Shown one piece after another: positions 7,971 to 16,700 of a stretch of DNA of 64,000 bases. The stretch is from NCBI RefSeq assembly GCF_002269385.1, contig NZ_CP022957.1:4517001-4581000 (forward strand), written 5' to 3'. Under the pieces are notes generated by a model that was not told the origin of the DNA, ran no database searches, and worked only from the letters and a program-made list of their open reading frames with translations. The first letter of the stretch is position 1; each line of letters opens with the position of its first letter. A program made the position numbers and the translations under genes. The DNA comes from Maribacter cobaltidurans (GTDB lineage Bacteria > Bacteroidota > Bacteroidia > Flavobacteriales > Flavobacteriaceae).

Positions 7971-8861
7971 TTATAAAACGTAATATGTTTCAGGTTTCTT
8001 TTTCTCGGGGATGTCATCATCACCTGTCATCTCCTTTAGATTAATTTCTATAGTTTGGGCCAAATCGGTCATTGGTGTGTCCATTGGGTTGTTTTCAAAC
8101 GGATCCTGCATTAAAATTGATGTTTTCTCAATGGCTATAAAGATGATAGGGATAGCGACGGTAAGCCCAATTTCCACAGAGAGGTAATTATCAGACAGGC
8201 CGAATGGAAGCATTGTGGCAAATACATAAATGATGAGGTGGATCAACAGGCTATGTGCCTTGGGGAATACCGTGTTTTTAATCCTTTCGCATTTGCCCAT
8301 TGAATCGCATAACCTAGCGATTGTACTATCTATCTGTACTTGCTGATAGTCGTTCACTTGGTTTTCCTTTTTTGCAATTGCCAATGCTTCTGAATGCTTT
8401 AATAGTATAGCATTGGGAACATTTTGGTCATTAATGTCCTGAATTTTTAAATAGCCAGCTACCTTAGGGGAAAAGTCCACTTTCCTTAAGGACTCACCCA
8501 GTGCATAGCACCACACAATTTGTCGTAAAACTATTTCTTTAATCCTAAATTCATACTGACTATCCTGCCGGTCATAAAAGGTTATGCCCTGTCGTACCAA
8601 AGTACGAGAGTCGTTGACAATGGCGCCCCAAATAATACGGGCTTCCCACCAGCGTTCATAGGCTTGATTGGTCCTGAAACCTAACAGTAGTGCCACAGCA
8701 GTCCCGAAAACCCCTGTAACGGCTATAGGTATCGAAATTTTACTTAGAAAACCGAATTGGTCTAAAATACCCATAGTTATGGCATAAAACACAATAAATA
8801 AAATGTCATATTTAATATATTTAAGAAAGGACCAGATGGATATCCGTTTATTTAAGAGCAT
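7971..8861 (-). CDS. Bestrophin-family anion channel (UPF0187)
   Basis: 296 residues. The segment LLGFRTNQAYERWWEARIIW is the signature of bacterial bestrophin homologues, preceded by two hydrophobic helices and followed by cytosolic helices; a second pair of membrane helices lies near residues 210-250 (LLIHLIIYVFATMLPFG). Members form pentameric inner-membrane channels; bacterial ones vary in ion selectivity. The C-terminal tail contains NNPMDTPMTDLAQTIE. It stands between the YceI gene (15 bases upstream) and the SpoIIAA-like copy A. A metal link is inferred only from position; charge balance during efflux or acid stress is a possible role. Confidence 0.88.
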   Translation of the reverse strand: MLLNKRISIWSFLKYIKYDILFIVFYAITMGILDQFGFLSKISIPIAVTGVFGTAVALLLGFRTNQAYERWWEARIIWGAIVNDSRTLVRQGITFYDRQDSQYEFRIKEIVLRQIVWCYALGESLRKVDFSPKVAGYLKIQDINDQNVPNAILLKHSEALAIAKKENQVNDYQQVQIDSTIARLCDSMGKCERIKNTVFPKAHSLLIHLIIYVFATMLPFGLSDNYLSVEIGLTVAIPIIFIAIEKTSILMQDPFENNPMDTPMTDLAQTIEINLKEMTGDDDIPEKKKPETYYVL

Positions 8862-8876
8862 TTTTTATTTGTTAAA

Positions 8877-9419
8877 TTACTGGTTGTCCAATTTTAAAAC
8901 CATTTGTGCAAACTGCACTTCTATGGTATCATCTATACCTTTTATGATGGAATCCAAGCCTGTATCAGCCACCAAAACCTGTCCTCTGGCACTTATCAAA
9001 CACGACATACTTACGCCTTGTTCAATATGTGTAATGGTTGCTTTAAATTGTGATTTAAAGGCTTTTCCTTGATAAGTAACATCTATCAGCCAATTAAAGT
9101 CGATAGGGTCGTGCCGTTTTGACAAAAAATCAACAGAAGGCACCGTACCGGTAAACCGAAGCATTAAGGGGTCTTCCTCCCCTGCCAGCATAGCTTTGAT
9201 TTCAGGGTTGTTGGTCGATAGCGTTTTAAGGTCGAGTACCCCACTGACCACTTTGGAATCATAGTCGAGATATAAGGCCAGTTTGTGGCTTTCTGCCTTA
9301 AAGGGTACACTATCGACCCTTGCCATCATCTCAACGTGGCCTTCTTCGGTCCTGTAAATTTTTTGGGCGTTCGCATTGAGAATACCAAAAAATAGAATTA
9401 TCAATATATAGTACTTCAT
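8877..9419 (-). CDS. YceI-like periplasmic lipid-binding protein
   Basis: 180 residues with a cleavable signal peptide (MKYYILIILFFGILNANAQ). The mature part reads as a YceI-type lipocalin-like barrel: FKAESHKLALYLDYDSK, SGVLDLKTLSTNNPEIKAML and, near the middle, DVTYQGKAFKSQFKATITH. YceI proteins bind polyisoprenoid or other amphipathic ligands in the periplasm. This one is more divergent than typical members, so the ligand is open. It precedes the bestrophin gene by 15 bases and follows the zinc-ribbon gene by 6 bases, in one operon. Homologues are often found in stress or acid-response clusters in Bacteroidota. Confidence 0.7.
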   Translation of the reverse strand: MKYYILIILFFGILNANAQKIYRTEEGHVEMMARVDSVPFKAESHKLALYLDYDSKVVSGVLDLKTLSTNNPEIKAMLAGEEDPLMLRFTGTVPSVDFLSKRHDPIDFNWLIDVTYQGKAFKSQFKATITHIEQGVSMSCLISARGQVLVADTGLDSIIKGIDDTIEVQFAQMVLKLDNQ

Positions 9420-9425
9420 CGGTTG

Positions 9426-9704
9426 TTATTTATTGATGCGTTCAGTACCGCAATTAGGACAAAATTTTGCTTCGACTGGCACACTCTCGTTACAATTGCT
9501 GCAGTTGGACTTGCCTAAAGGTGAACCGCACTTTTTACAAAAGGCTGCATTTTCATCATTTTTCTCACCACAGGCTGTGCAACGAATCATAACCTTTGCA
9601 TCTGAACTATCTTCCCTATAGCCATAACCGCGTTTATTGTGATGCCCACGGGAATGATGGCCTCCGTTTTGAAAGCCTCGAAATAAATGTTTTAAAAATC
9701 CCAT
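9426..9704 (-). CDS. Double zinc-ribbon small protein
   Basis: 92 residues. The N-terminal third is rich in His, Gly and Arg (GGHHSRGHHNKRGYGYRED) and could bind metal. Two zinc ribbons follow: CTACGEKNDENAAFCKKCG and CSNCNESVPVEAKFCPNCG, each with two CxxC pairs. There is no signal peptide. Zinc-ribbon proteins of this kind are usually adaptors or nucleic-acid binders; the function here is unknown. It lies 6 bases upstream of the YceI gene. The His-rich arm is unusual next to a zinc ribbon and fits a metal-island gene, for instance as a metal buffer (inference). Confidence 0.8.
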   Translation of the reverse strand: MGFLKHLFRGFQNGGHHSRGHHNKRGYGYREDSSDAKVMIRCTACGEKNDENAAFCKKCGSPLGKSNCSNCNESVPVEAKFCPNCGTERINK

Positions 9705-9754
9705 ATCAATATATCTTTTAGTTTATTCTTTTATTAACCAGCCAATACCTGTCA

Positions 9755-10114
9755 TCAGTCACTTTCAATCCATATTTTGGCTTCCTGTTTTTGGTCTGAA
9801 CCAAAATATTTGATTTCGGCATTGCAAAATGGTTTCATAAATTGGGTGGCCCACTTTCGCCACTTTTTTTCGCCGACCAATGCTATTTTTTCATACTCCT
9901 TTTCGTGGTCAACATCTTTAGAGAAATCTTTCCATAGCCCATCTATATGCCAGCCTTGAAAATCGTTCATCTCAAAATACCACCGAACCTTTAATCCTTT
10001 TTCAAGAATACTATGGATAAGCGGATGTATTTTTTCAAAGTCGTACTGGTTGAGTTTACCGCTAGCCTTTGTGGTAACCACATTTTCGCTCTTTATGTCT
10101 GTAATCTGTAACAT
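9755..10114 (-). CDS. SpoIIAA-like protein, copy B
   Basis: 119 residues, cytosolic. It aligns by eye along its full length with copy A: MLQITDIKSENVVTTKASGK, EKIHPLIHSILEKGLKV, WYFEMNDFQGWHIDGLW and IALVGEKKWRKWATQF. The family is SpoIIAA-like with unknown biochemical role. It stands between the AlbA_2 membrane protein and the zinc-ribbon gene, so in this island a SpoIIAA-like gene opens or closes each sub-block. The gaps to both neighbours are about 50-70 bases. Confidence 0.83.
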   Translation of the reverse strand: MLQITDIKSENVVTTKASGKLNQYDFEKIHPLIHSILEKGLKVRWYFEMNDFQGWHIDGLWKDFSKDVDHEKEYEKIALVGEKKWRKWATQFMKPFCNAEIKYFGSDQKQEAKIWIESD

Positions 10115-10183
10115 CTTTTAAAATTAATATTATTATTAGTGCATTGTAAGTGCAAATATCCATTGGCTTTACACTTACTTTTT

Positions 10184-10954
10184 TTAATTATAAAGTGCCT
10201 TCTCTTTTCCTAAGTACAAGATGGCTTCGGGCAAATCGAGTTCGTGCGTGGCATTGCCTGTGCGTATATAAAACCGTGACCTCCCGTCCTGACTTAGATA
10301 GACCGGTATTTTGGCCGGGGCTATTTCTATGTAGCACACGTCATTTTCTCCATATCTGTAAAAAGATACATTTACTGCCATACACAAATGGGCACCCACT
10401 TTCAGAGATACCAACTGCATCAGGTATTGCTCAAAACCATCTGTGTCAGGTTTTTTCAAGGTGTCAAAATCCTGGTTTAGACCGAGGATGTTGCCGTTAT
10501 CGTCTACTCCTATAAGCAAATTACCACCGTTGGTGTTCATAAAACCCGCTATGGTCTTGATAATTACAAATTCCAACTGTTTATTCACTTTGGATTGACG
10601 TAAATCCCATCGCAGACTTGATTTGAACTCCACCAAATCATTCTCGCCTTTTTTAATGAGTTCCAGCAGGGTTTGCCCATCCATCCGTTTCCTGTTCAGT
10701 TGAAAAATCTTTTTTCTGAAAAAGACCATCAAGGCAAGGCTGCTTCCCAATATTCCGAACAACAGGTTTTTAAGGACTTGGTCAACATCGGTAAAACCCC
10801 ATACGGTTTCAAAAGCCTCGCCAAGATAGCTTGGCCAGTGACCGGAATCGCCCGACCGGTCAAAGAGAAAAAGGGATAGGCCCAAGGGTTGCAGTATAAA
10901 GACCCCAAAGGCAAAGCCTGCCAAAAGCCATATCCCTATTTTTCTTCTTTGCAT
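10184..10954 (-). CDS. Membrane-anchored AlbA_2 (Schlafen-like) domain protein
   Basis: 256 residues. Two hydrophobic helices (about 7-30 and 62-80) precede a cytosolic AlbA_2 domain (about 95-245). The domain has ENDLVEFKSSLRWDLRQ at its start, then FVIIKTIAGFMNTNGGNLLI and GVDDNGNILGL, the usual core of the AlbA_2/DUF4062-type putative DNA-binding or ATP-binding domain, and YIRTGNATHEL near the end. This domain is normally found at the N-terminus of soluble transcription regulators; here it is tethered to the membrane. Function unknown. In the island it lies between the SHOCT protein and SpoIIAA-like copy B. Confidence 0.82.
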   Translation of the reverse strand: MQRRKIGIWLLAGFAFGVFILQPLGLSLFLFDRSGDSGHWPSYLGEAFETVWGFTDVDQVLKNLLFGILGSSLALMVFFRKKIFQLNRKRMDGQTLLELIKKGENDLVEFKSSLRWDLRQSKVNKQLEFVIIKTIAGFMNTNGGNLLIGVDDNGNILGLNQDFDTLKKPDTDGFEQYLMQLVSLKVGAHLCMAVNVSFYRYGENDVCYIEIAPAKIPVYLSQDGRSRFYIRTGNATHELDLPEAILYLGKEKALYN

Positions 10955-10996
10955 AGATAACGGTGTTATGGTCGTTCGGTCAAAAGCAAAACACTG

Positions 10997-11215
10997 TTAT
11001 TTTTTGTCCTTTAACAGGAACGTCTTGCGTTTCTCAAACTCCTCTTCGTCGATTTCGCCGCGGGCGTACCGCTCCCTCAGGGCTTCCATTGCCCTGTCCT
11101 TTCTGTTTTTCTGTCCCGGTGTGGGGTAGGGAATCAGGAATATCCAGAAGATGAGGATTATCCATAACCCCCACCATATCCAGTGCATTCCCCCAAAATA
11201 CCAATCGTCCATCAT
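10997..11215 (-). CDS. Short membrane protein with SHOCT domain
   Basis: 72 residues. One hydrophobic segment rich in Trp and Ile (HWIWWGLWIILIFWIFLI) is followed by a C-terminal SHOCT motif, LRERYARGEIDEEEFEKRKT. SHOCT is a short helical oligomerisation motif often found at protein ends. Small TM-SHOCT proteins are common in bacterial metal-resistance loci, but their role is not established. It lies between SpoIIAA-like copy C and the AlbA_2 gene, on the same strand. The start is one of two ATG codons at 11210-11215. Confidence 0.82.
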   Translation of the reverse strand: MMDDWYFGGMHWIWWGLWIILIFWIFLIPYPTPGQKNRKDRAMEALRERYARGEIDEEEFEKRKTFLLKDKK

Positions 11216-11242
11216 AATTTTCTAGATTTAAAGATTCATGTT

Positions 11243-11614
11243 TCAGTTACTATTGCTATTGCTTGTTTGTTCGAGCCAGTTGTTGGCCATGTTTCCATCT
11301 TCAGGTCCGAAATATTTTATGTGGGCTTCACTAAACGGCAATAGCGATTCGGTAAACCGTTCTTGCCATGTTTTTTCGCCCACCAAGGCTATTTTCTTAA
11401 GCCGTGCTTCTTCGGGAAAGGAAATATCCAACCTCTCACCGCTGCTTTTCTTCACTCCTTTTTTGCGAGGCTCCATTTCCATATACCAAGCGGCCAGTTC
11501 ATTGCTTTTCAAATGTTCATTCAGGGCCTTGACTAAGGTCGCCCCATCATCGGCATCCAGCTCTTGATCTGCGATGGTATATAAGATTTGGTCTTTTTTA
11601 TAGATTGCTATCAT
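11243..11614 (-). CDS. SpoIIAA-like protein, copy C (divergent)
   Basis: 123 residues. It shares the second half of the family pattern with copies A and B: AWYMEMEPRKKGVK, KKIALVGEKTWQERFTE and AHIKYFGPEDGNMANNWLE. The N-terminal half is diverged and the HPLIH motif is lost (ALNEHLKSNEL instead). It ends in an Asn/Ser tail. It is probably the same fold with a different partner. It directly follows the second Fur gene (35 bases), so it is likely cotranscribed with it. Confidence 0.75.
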   Translation of the reverse strand: MIAIYKKDQILYTIADQELDADDGATLVKALNEHLKSNELAAWYMEMEPRKKGVKKSSGERLDISFPEEARLKKIALVGEKTWQERFTESLLPFSEAHIKYFGPEDGNMANNWLEQTSNSNSN

Positions 11615-11648
11615 CGTCGTATTCTTTTGATATTATTGTCCTTAAAGG

Positions 11649-12071
11649 TTACTCCAAATTGCCATTGCATTTATTGCATACTCCCGTTACGACCAGATTG
11701 ATATCCTCTGCCATATATCCTTGGGGCAGGTTTACCTGCGGGATTTTACGGTCGGTCAAACAAACGGTCTCGTTGCACCTAGTGCAATGAAAATGCAGGT
11801 GCAGGTCGTTGCCCACCTCACATTCACAGTCTTCCTCACAGAGCGCATATTTCATAATGCCCGTACCATCCTCTATCTGATGTACGATGCCTTTTTCCTC
11901 AAATGTTTTCATCGTCCGGAAAAGGGTGCTCCTTTCGGATATCTCGAAAAAATTCTCTAGCTCTCCCAAACTGATGGCTACCTCGCTTTGCAGTAACTTT
12001 TTATAGGTCAACAGTCGCATCGGTGTGGGCCGTATTCCCTTGCTTTCCAGTTTTTTGACAATTTTTTCCAT
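11649..12071 (-). CDS. Fur-family metalloregulator (second copy)
   Basis: 140 residues from the chosen start, ATG at 12069-12071 (MEKIVKKLESKGIRPTPMR). An ORF start 60 bases upstream would overlap the PII-like gene and add residues foreign to the family, so it is rejected. Winged-helix region with RSTLFRTMKTFEEKGIVHQI; dimer domain with DLHLHFHCTRCNETVCL and a closing CxxC (GVCNKCNGN). An extra Cys-rich stretch (CEEDCECEVG) is absent in the first copy and could alter metal selectivity. It lies 10 bases after the PII-like gene, which suggests control of the RND efflux operon (inference). Confidence 0.9.
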   Translation of the reverse strand: MEKIVKKLESKGIRPTPMRLLTYKKLLQSEVAISLGELENFFEISERSTLFRTMKTFEEKGIVHQIEDGTGIMKYALCEEDCECEVGNDLHLHFHCTRCNETVCLTDRKIPQVNLPQGYMAEDINLVVTGVCNKCNGNLE

Positions 12072-12081
12072 TTTAAAAGGA

Positions 12082-12420
12082 TTACAGATCGTAGCGTTTA
12101 AGGGATTTTCCTGTTTTGATCTGGAAGGCATCCTCTATATCCGATAAATAGATGATACCGTCCCCTGGGTCGGGCGTTTTACCGTTTTCCGTAATAATAT
12201 CGATTGCCGCTTGTGCTTCCTCATTTTGGCATACCAACTCCACTTTTACCACCGGGCTATCGGTAATATTAAAATCAAGGGAGGGTCTTGCTCCTTTTGC
12301 CTTGAACGCCCCGGTGCCCTCTGCTTGTGAGAGCGTCATACTTTTAAAACCGTTATCGCTAAGGGCTTCGATGACCCTTTGTATCCTGTTCGGTTTTACA
12401 AATGCTTTTATTTCTTTCAT
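12082..12420 (-). CDS. PII-like signalling protein of the metal-efflux type (PII-NG)
   Basis: 112 residues, the length of GlnB/GlnK. It begins MKEIKAFVKPNRIQRVIEAL, the PII core strand-helix, and has VKVELVCQNEEAQAAIDII and GDGIIYLSDIEDAFQIKTGK toward the C-terminus. The T-loop (SQAEGTGAFKAKGAR) lacks the Tyr that is uridylylated in classical PII proteins. Such variants, described as the PII-NG group, occur beside heavy-metal RND efflux genes, exactly as here (between czcB and a Fur gene). The ligand and partner of the group are not settled; a role in sensing metal or nucleotide and touching the pump is plausible. Confidence 0.87.
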   Translation of the reverse strand: MKEIKAFVKPNRIQRVIEALSDNGFKSMTLSQAEGTGAFKAKGARPSLDFNITDSPVVKVELVCQNEEAQAAIDIITENGKTPDPGDGIIYLSDIEDAFQIKTGKSLKRYDL

Positions 12421-12534
12421 TTTTAAAATTTTTAAATTTTTAATCGATTTTGAACCGAGCCTGTTTTCTAATTTTTAACTAACCAATTAAGACGATAAAC
12501 AAACCCGGAATCAAAACCTTTGATTTTTAGAGAA

Positions 12535-13776
12535 TTAATGTCCGTGCTCCAATTCGCCTTTAACCATTTCCGAAGAAAGGGTATAGGCTCCATTTGTTAC
12601 TATTTTGATATTTTCGGGTGTTCCTGCAGGCAGGTTAACTTCTACAAAGCCCAGATCGTTGACCCCCGTACTCACGGGGATGCGTTTATATTTCATTTTA
12701 TTTTCAACAGGTTCTTCATCCTCATCCACGATGAAGATATAAGACTGTTCACCTTCCTGGACAATGGCTTCCTCGGGAACAGCAAAGCCTGATTTTTCTC
12801 CTTGCACGATTCTTCCCTCCACATACATTCCGGGCAAAAGGTCTTTGTCCTTATTTTCAATATCTGCCAATACCTCTATGGCCTTGGGATCGCTCTCAAA
12901 CGTCTGGCCTATGGAACGCACGGTGGCCTTTAACAATTCATTAGGTTTTGAGGCTGTTGAAAAATATATCTGTTGCCCTTCCTTGACCTGCTTGATGTCC
13001 TTTTCATATACTTTGAAATTGACATAGATTTTTGAATTATCGCTTATCGAGAACATTTTGGATTGTGGGGCCACATAATCGCCCAGGCTTACCATTACTT
13101 CGCCCACATAGCCACTAATGGGCGTAATAATGGGGATGGCAGAATAGATCTCCCCTTCGGCCACTTTGGAAGGGTCCAGTCCCAACAAGCGTAGTTTGGA
13201 CTTTAGGCCGTTTACACTGGAAGTGGTGGAACGAAATTTGGATTGCGCCATTTGGAATTCCTTGCCAGAGGAAACCCCTTTGTCATAGAGGGTCTTTTTG
13301 CGCTCAAAATCCTGCTTTAAAAATACCAGTTCGTCATTCTTTTCCTGGTATTCCTGTTGCATGGCGATGATATCCGGGTGTTCTATATAGGCCAACACCT
13401 GTCCCTTGCGCACAATGTTGCCCGGTACTACCTTGATCGAGCTAACATTTCCACCAATAAAGGGACTAATGTTTGCCCTGTCCTGTGGGAAGAGTTCGAG
13501 TGTTCCTGTTACCTTAATGTTGTTCCCTAAATTACGTTCCTCCAGAGGTTTCGTTTCCAGACCGATGGTTTCGGCCTGTTGTTTTGAGATTGCTACAACA
13601 CCTTCTTCCCCTTCTTCCCCTTCGTGGCCTTCTTCGCCATGCGCATCTTCTCCAGGTGCTTCGGTTTTTGATACGCCTTCAGTTTCGTTATGCCCAAGCT
13701 CGGATTTTGGGGCATCGTTACAGCTCAGAAACATAAGTGTCAATAATACGGTACTAACTAATAGTATATTCTTCAT
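12535..13776 (-). CDS. czcB: Periplasmic adaptor of RND metal efflux (CzcB/CusB-like)
   Basis: 413 residues. A lipoprotein signal ends at LMFLSCNDAP (Cys19). It is followed by a His/Glu-rich linker (GEDAHGEEGHEGEEGEEG) that may bind metal, and the C-terminus is GELEHGH. The body has the membrane-fusion order: a barrel-sandwich strand (GNIVRKGQVLAYIEHPDIIA), an alpha-hairpin (about 145-195), a second lipoyl half (IPIITPISGYVGEVMVSLGD) and beta-barrel and membrane-proximal domains. It links the RND pump to the outer-membrane channel. The gene follows the RND gene by 18 bases, in the same operon. The substrate is Zn/Co/Cd by association with the pump motif. Confidence 0.92.
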   Translation of the reverse strand: MKNILLVSTVLLTLMFLSCNDAPKSELGHNETEGVSKTEAPGEDAHGEEGHEGEEGEEGVVAISKQQAETIGLETKPLEERNLGNNIKVTGTLELFPQDRANISPFIGGNVSSIKVVPGNIVRKGQVLAYIEHPDIIAMQQEYQEKNDELVFLKQDFERKKTLYDKGVSSGKEFQMAQSKFRSTTSSVNGLKSKLRLLGLDPSKVAEGEIYSAIPIITPISGYVGEVMVSLGDYVAPQSKMFSISDNSKIYVNFKVYEKDIKQVKEGQQIYFSTASKPNELLKATVRSIGQTFESDPKAIEVLADIENKDKDLLPGMYVEGRIVQGEKSGFAVPEEAIVQEGEQSYIFIVDEDEEPVENKMKYKRIPVSTGVNDLGFVEVNLPAGTPENIKIVTNGAYTLSSEMVKGELEHGH

Positions 13777-13794
13777 TTTTCTTTCTTTTTAAGA

Positions 13795-16700
13795 TTATAG
13801 ATTGCCCAATTGATATTGTATCTCAATGGCCTGTTGGTTATATTGGTTGATGAAATCCAAATGGTTTATTTTGATGTTGATGGCACTGTTGAGGATGGTG
13901 ATATAGCTAATGTAGTCTATCTCACCTTCCTTGTTTGCCAGTTCGGCAGTGGTCAACTGTTCCTCTGCCAGTGGCAGTGCCGCTTCTTCATAGTACCTCA
14001 ACGACTTCAACGTTTTGTCCTGGGCTTTGTACAGTTGGGAGACCAGGCTCTCGGTGGTCGCCTTTTGTGTCAAATACTGGTTTTCGGCCACCATGGCATC
14101 TGCCTTGGCCGCCCTTACCCTATTTTTTTGCGGAAGGAACCACAAAGGGATGCTGATGCCCGCCTGATAGGCATTGAACCCCGTAACATCATTATACTTG
14201 AGATTGTCATAGCTCAGGCTGAACTTTGGCAGGAACTGGGATTTTTCGACCTTTACGTTCGCTTTGCCCACTGCTGCGTTCTGAAGGTCGAACTGCAGCA
14301 ACGGGTTATTGCTTATATCCAAAGTGTCTACAACCGATATTGGGTTTATGATCCCATAAGGCCCATCCATCGTATCAATGGAACCATCGATTCCCAGATA
14401 TTGCTTCAATGCCCTTTTGGCGATCTCGATATCATCATAGGACTGTTGCTTTAATACCTGTATTTGTTGGTACTCCGAGGTAGCCGAAATATAGGCGAGT
14501 TTTCCGGTCTCACCGCTATCGTACCTCAATTTGGCCGCACTTTCAAAATCGGCATAGATGCTGTCCAGCCTTTCGGCGAGCTTCAGGCGGGCCTTATTGT
14601 AGGCAATCTCGTAATAGGCCTGCATCACATCCCGTAACAGCTGCTGCTCACTAAGGTCATAGAATTTCTCGCCCAGCTTGGTGCGTTCCTTATAGAACCT
14701 GGATTTTGAAAACCCGGAGAGCAGGTCAATGTTGCCCTGTTGTACCCCGAAGGTACGCAGATTTCCCTGATTCAGGCCTTGGTCTTCCCTGCCGGCATAT
14801 AGAAACGTGCTGCCCAGGTCAAAACTGGTGCCCTTCAAGGCCTGTTCCCTGTCTATGAACGCTTGTCCTTCCTTAAGGGTGGGGTAATTTTCCCTTGCCA
14901 TTGCTATAGCTTCATCTAAAGTCAAGGTTTGAGCGATGGGATTGTTTTGGGCCGATAGGTTACCAGATGATAAAAATCCTCCAACCAACAATAAAACTGG
15001 AATGATGGCTTGACTTTTTTTGATATAACCCGTATTGTCACCATTATTTCTACGCTCCTTACGGGATTCCAACCAACTATAAAGTACCGGGACTACCACC
15101 AATGTTAAAAAGGTTGCCGTAATCAAGCCACCAATAACGACGGTTGCCAATGGTCGCTGCACTTCTGCACCACCGGAAGTAGAAATCGCCATTGGGATAA
15201 AGCCCATAATGGCCGCCGTTGCCGTAAGCAATATAGGGCGCAAGCGCTCGTGGGTTGCCTCGTAGATCCTGTCTTTTAAATTTGTCATACCACTTTCTTT
15301 TAAATCATTGAATTTGTTGATCAGTACCAATCCGTTCAATACCGCTACCCCAAAGAGCACGATAAACCCAACACCTGCGGAAATACTGAATGGCATTCCC
15401 CGTATCCAAAGGGCAAACACGCCACCAATGGCTGCCAGGGGTACTGCCATATAAATCATTACCGACTGTGAGAACGAGCTCAAGGCAAAGTAGAGCAATA
15501 TGAAAATTAGGAACAGTGCAATAGGCACTACGATCATTAATCGGTCGGTCGCCCTTTGAAGGTTCTCAAAAGAACCGCCATAGGTTATATAATAGCCCGG
15601 GGGCAGTTTCAACTGGGCATCGAGCTTTTGCTGAACCTCCTCGACCATGGACTTGACATCCCTGCCCCGAACGTTTACCCCCACATAGATTCGCCGGTAG
15701 GTATTGTCCCTGGAAATTTGCATGGGCCCGGGTTTATAGCTGATGTCCGCCAATTCCTTTAGGGGCACTTGGTTACCACTGGGCAGGTCTATGTACAGGT
15801 TTTTAAGGTTGTTGATATCCTTTCGATAGGCCTCGGCCAGACGGATGACCACTTCAAAGCGCTTTTCGCCCTCGAATATGACACTTGCCGATTCCCCTGC
15901 GAAGGCGGCACTCACATAATCGTTGAGCTTGTCAATGGTAACCCCGTATTGCGCCATCTTTGCCCGGTTATAGACAACGGTCATCTGTGGCAGGCCACTG
16001 GTCGCTTCCGCCCGTACATCACCAGCGCCATCTACGGTTTGTATGATTGCCGCCATTTCTTGCGCCTTTTCGGCCAGAACATCCAGGTCCTCACCATAGA
16101 TCTTGATGGCAACATCTTCCCGGACACCCGTCAACAGTTCATTGAAACGGAGCTCTACGGGTTGGGTAAACACAAAGTTCACACCGGGGATAACCGAAAT
16201 CTTTTCCTTTATTTTTTCTATGAGTTCTTCCTTGCTCTCCGCACTGGTCCATTTGCTCTTATCCTTTTCAAGGATGATGTAACTATCGGCAATGTCCATG
16301 GGCATGGGGTCGGTAGGGATTTCTGCCACCCCGATCCTCGAGATCATGGTCTTCACTTCGGGAAATTCATTTACCAGATTTTGTAGTTTTTTTGAAGCTT
16401 CAATGGATTCGGTAAGGCTACTGCCAGGTTTTATCAGGGCCTGCATGGCAATATCGCCTTCATCCAGCTTTGGGATAAACTCCCCGCCCATAGTGCTAAA
16501 AATAAATCCTGCGATTGCCAGTAAAGCAACTGCCCCTAAAACAATACCTGCCTTAAAACGCAATGCAAACGAAAGCAATGGCTTATACGCTTTGTTCAAC
16601 CCTGCCATGATTTTATCACTGAACCTATCGATACTATTTTCAAATTTGGCGAACCAATGGTCCGGGTTTTTTGCAGGTTTCAGGAACAAGGCCGAAACCA

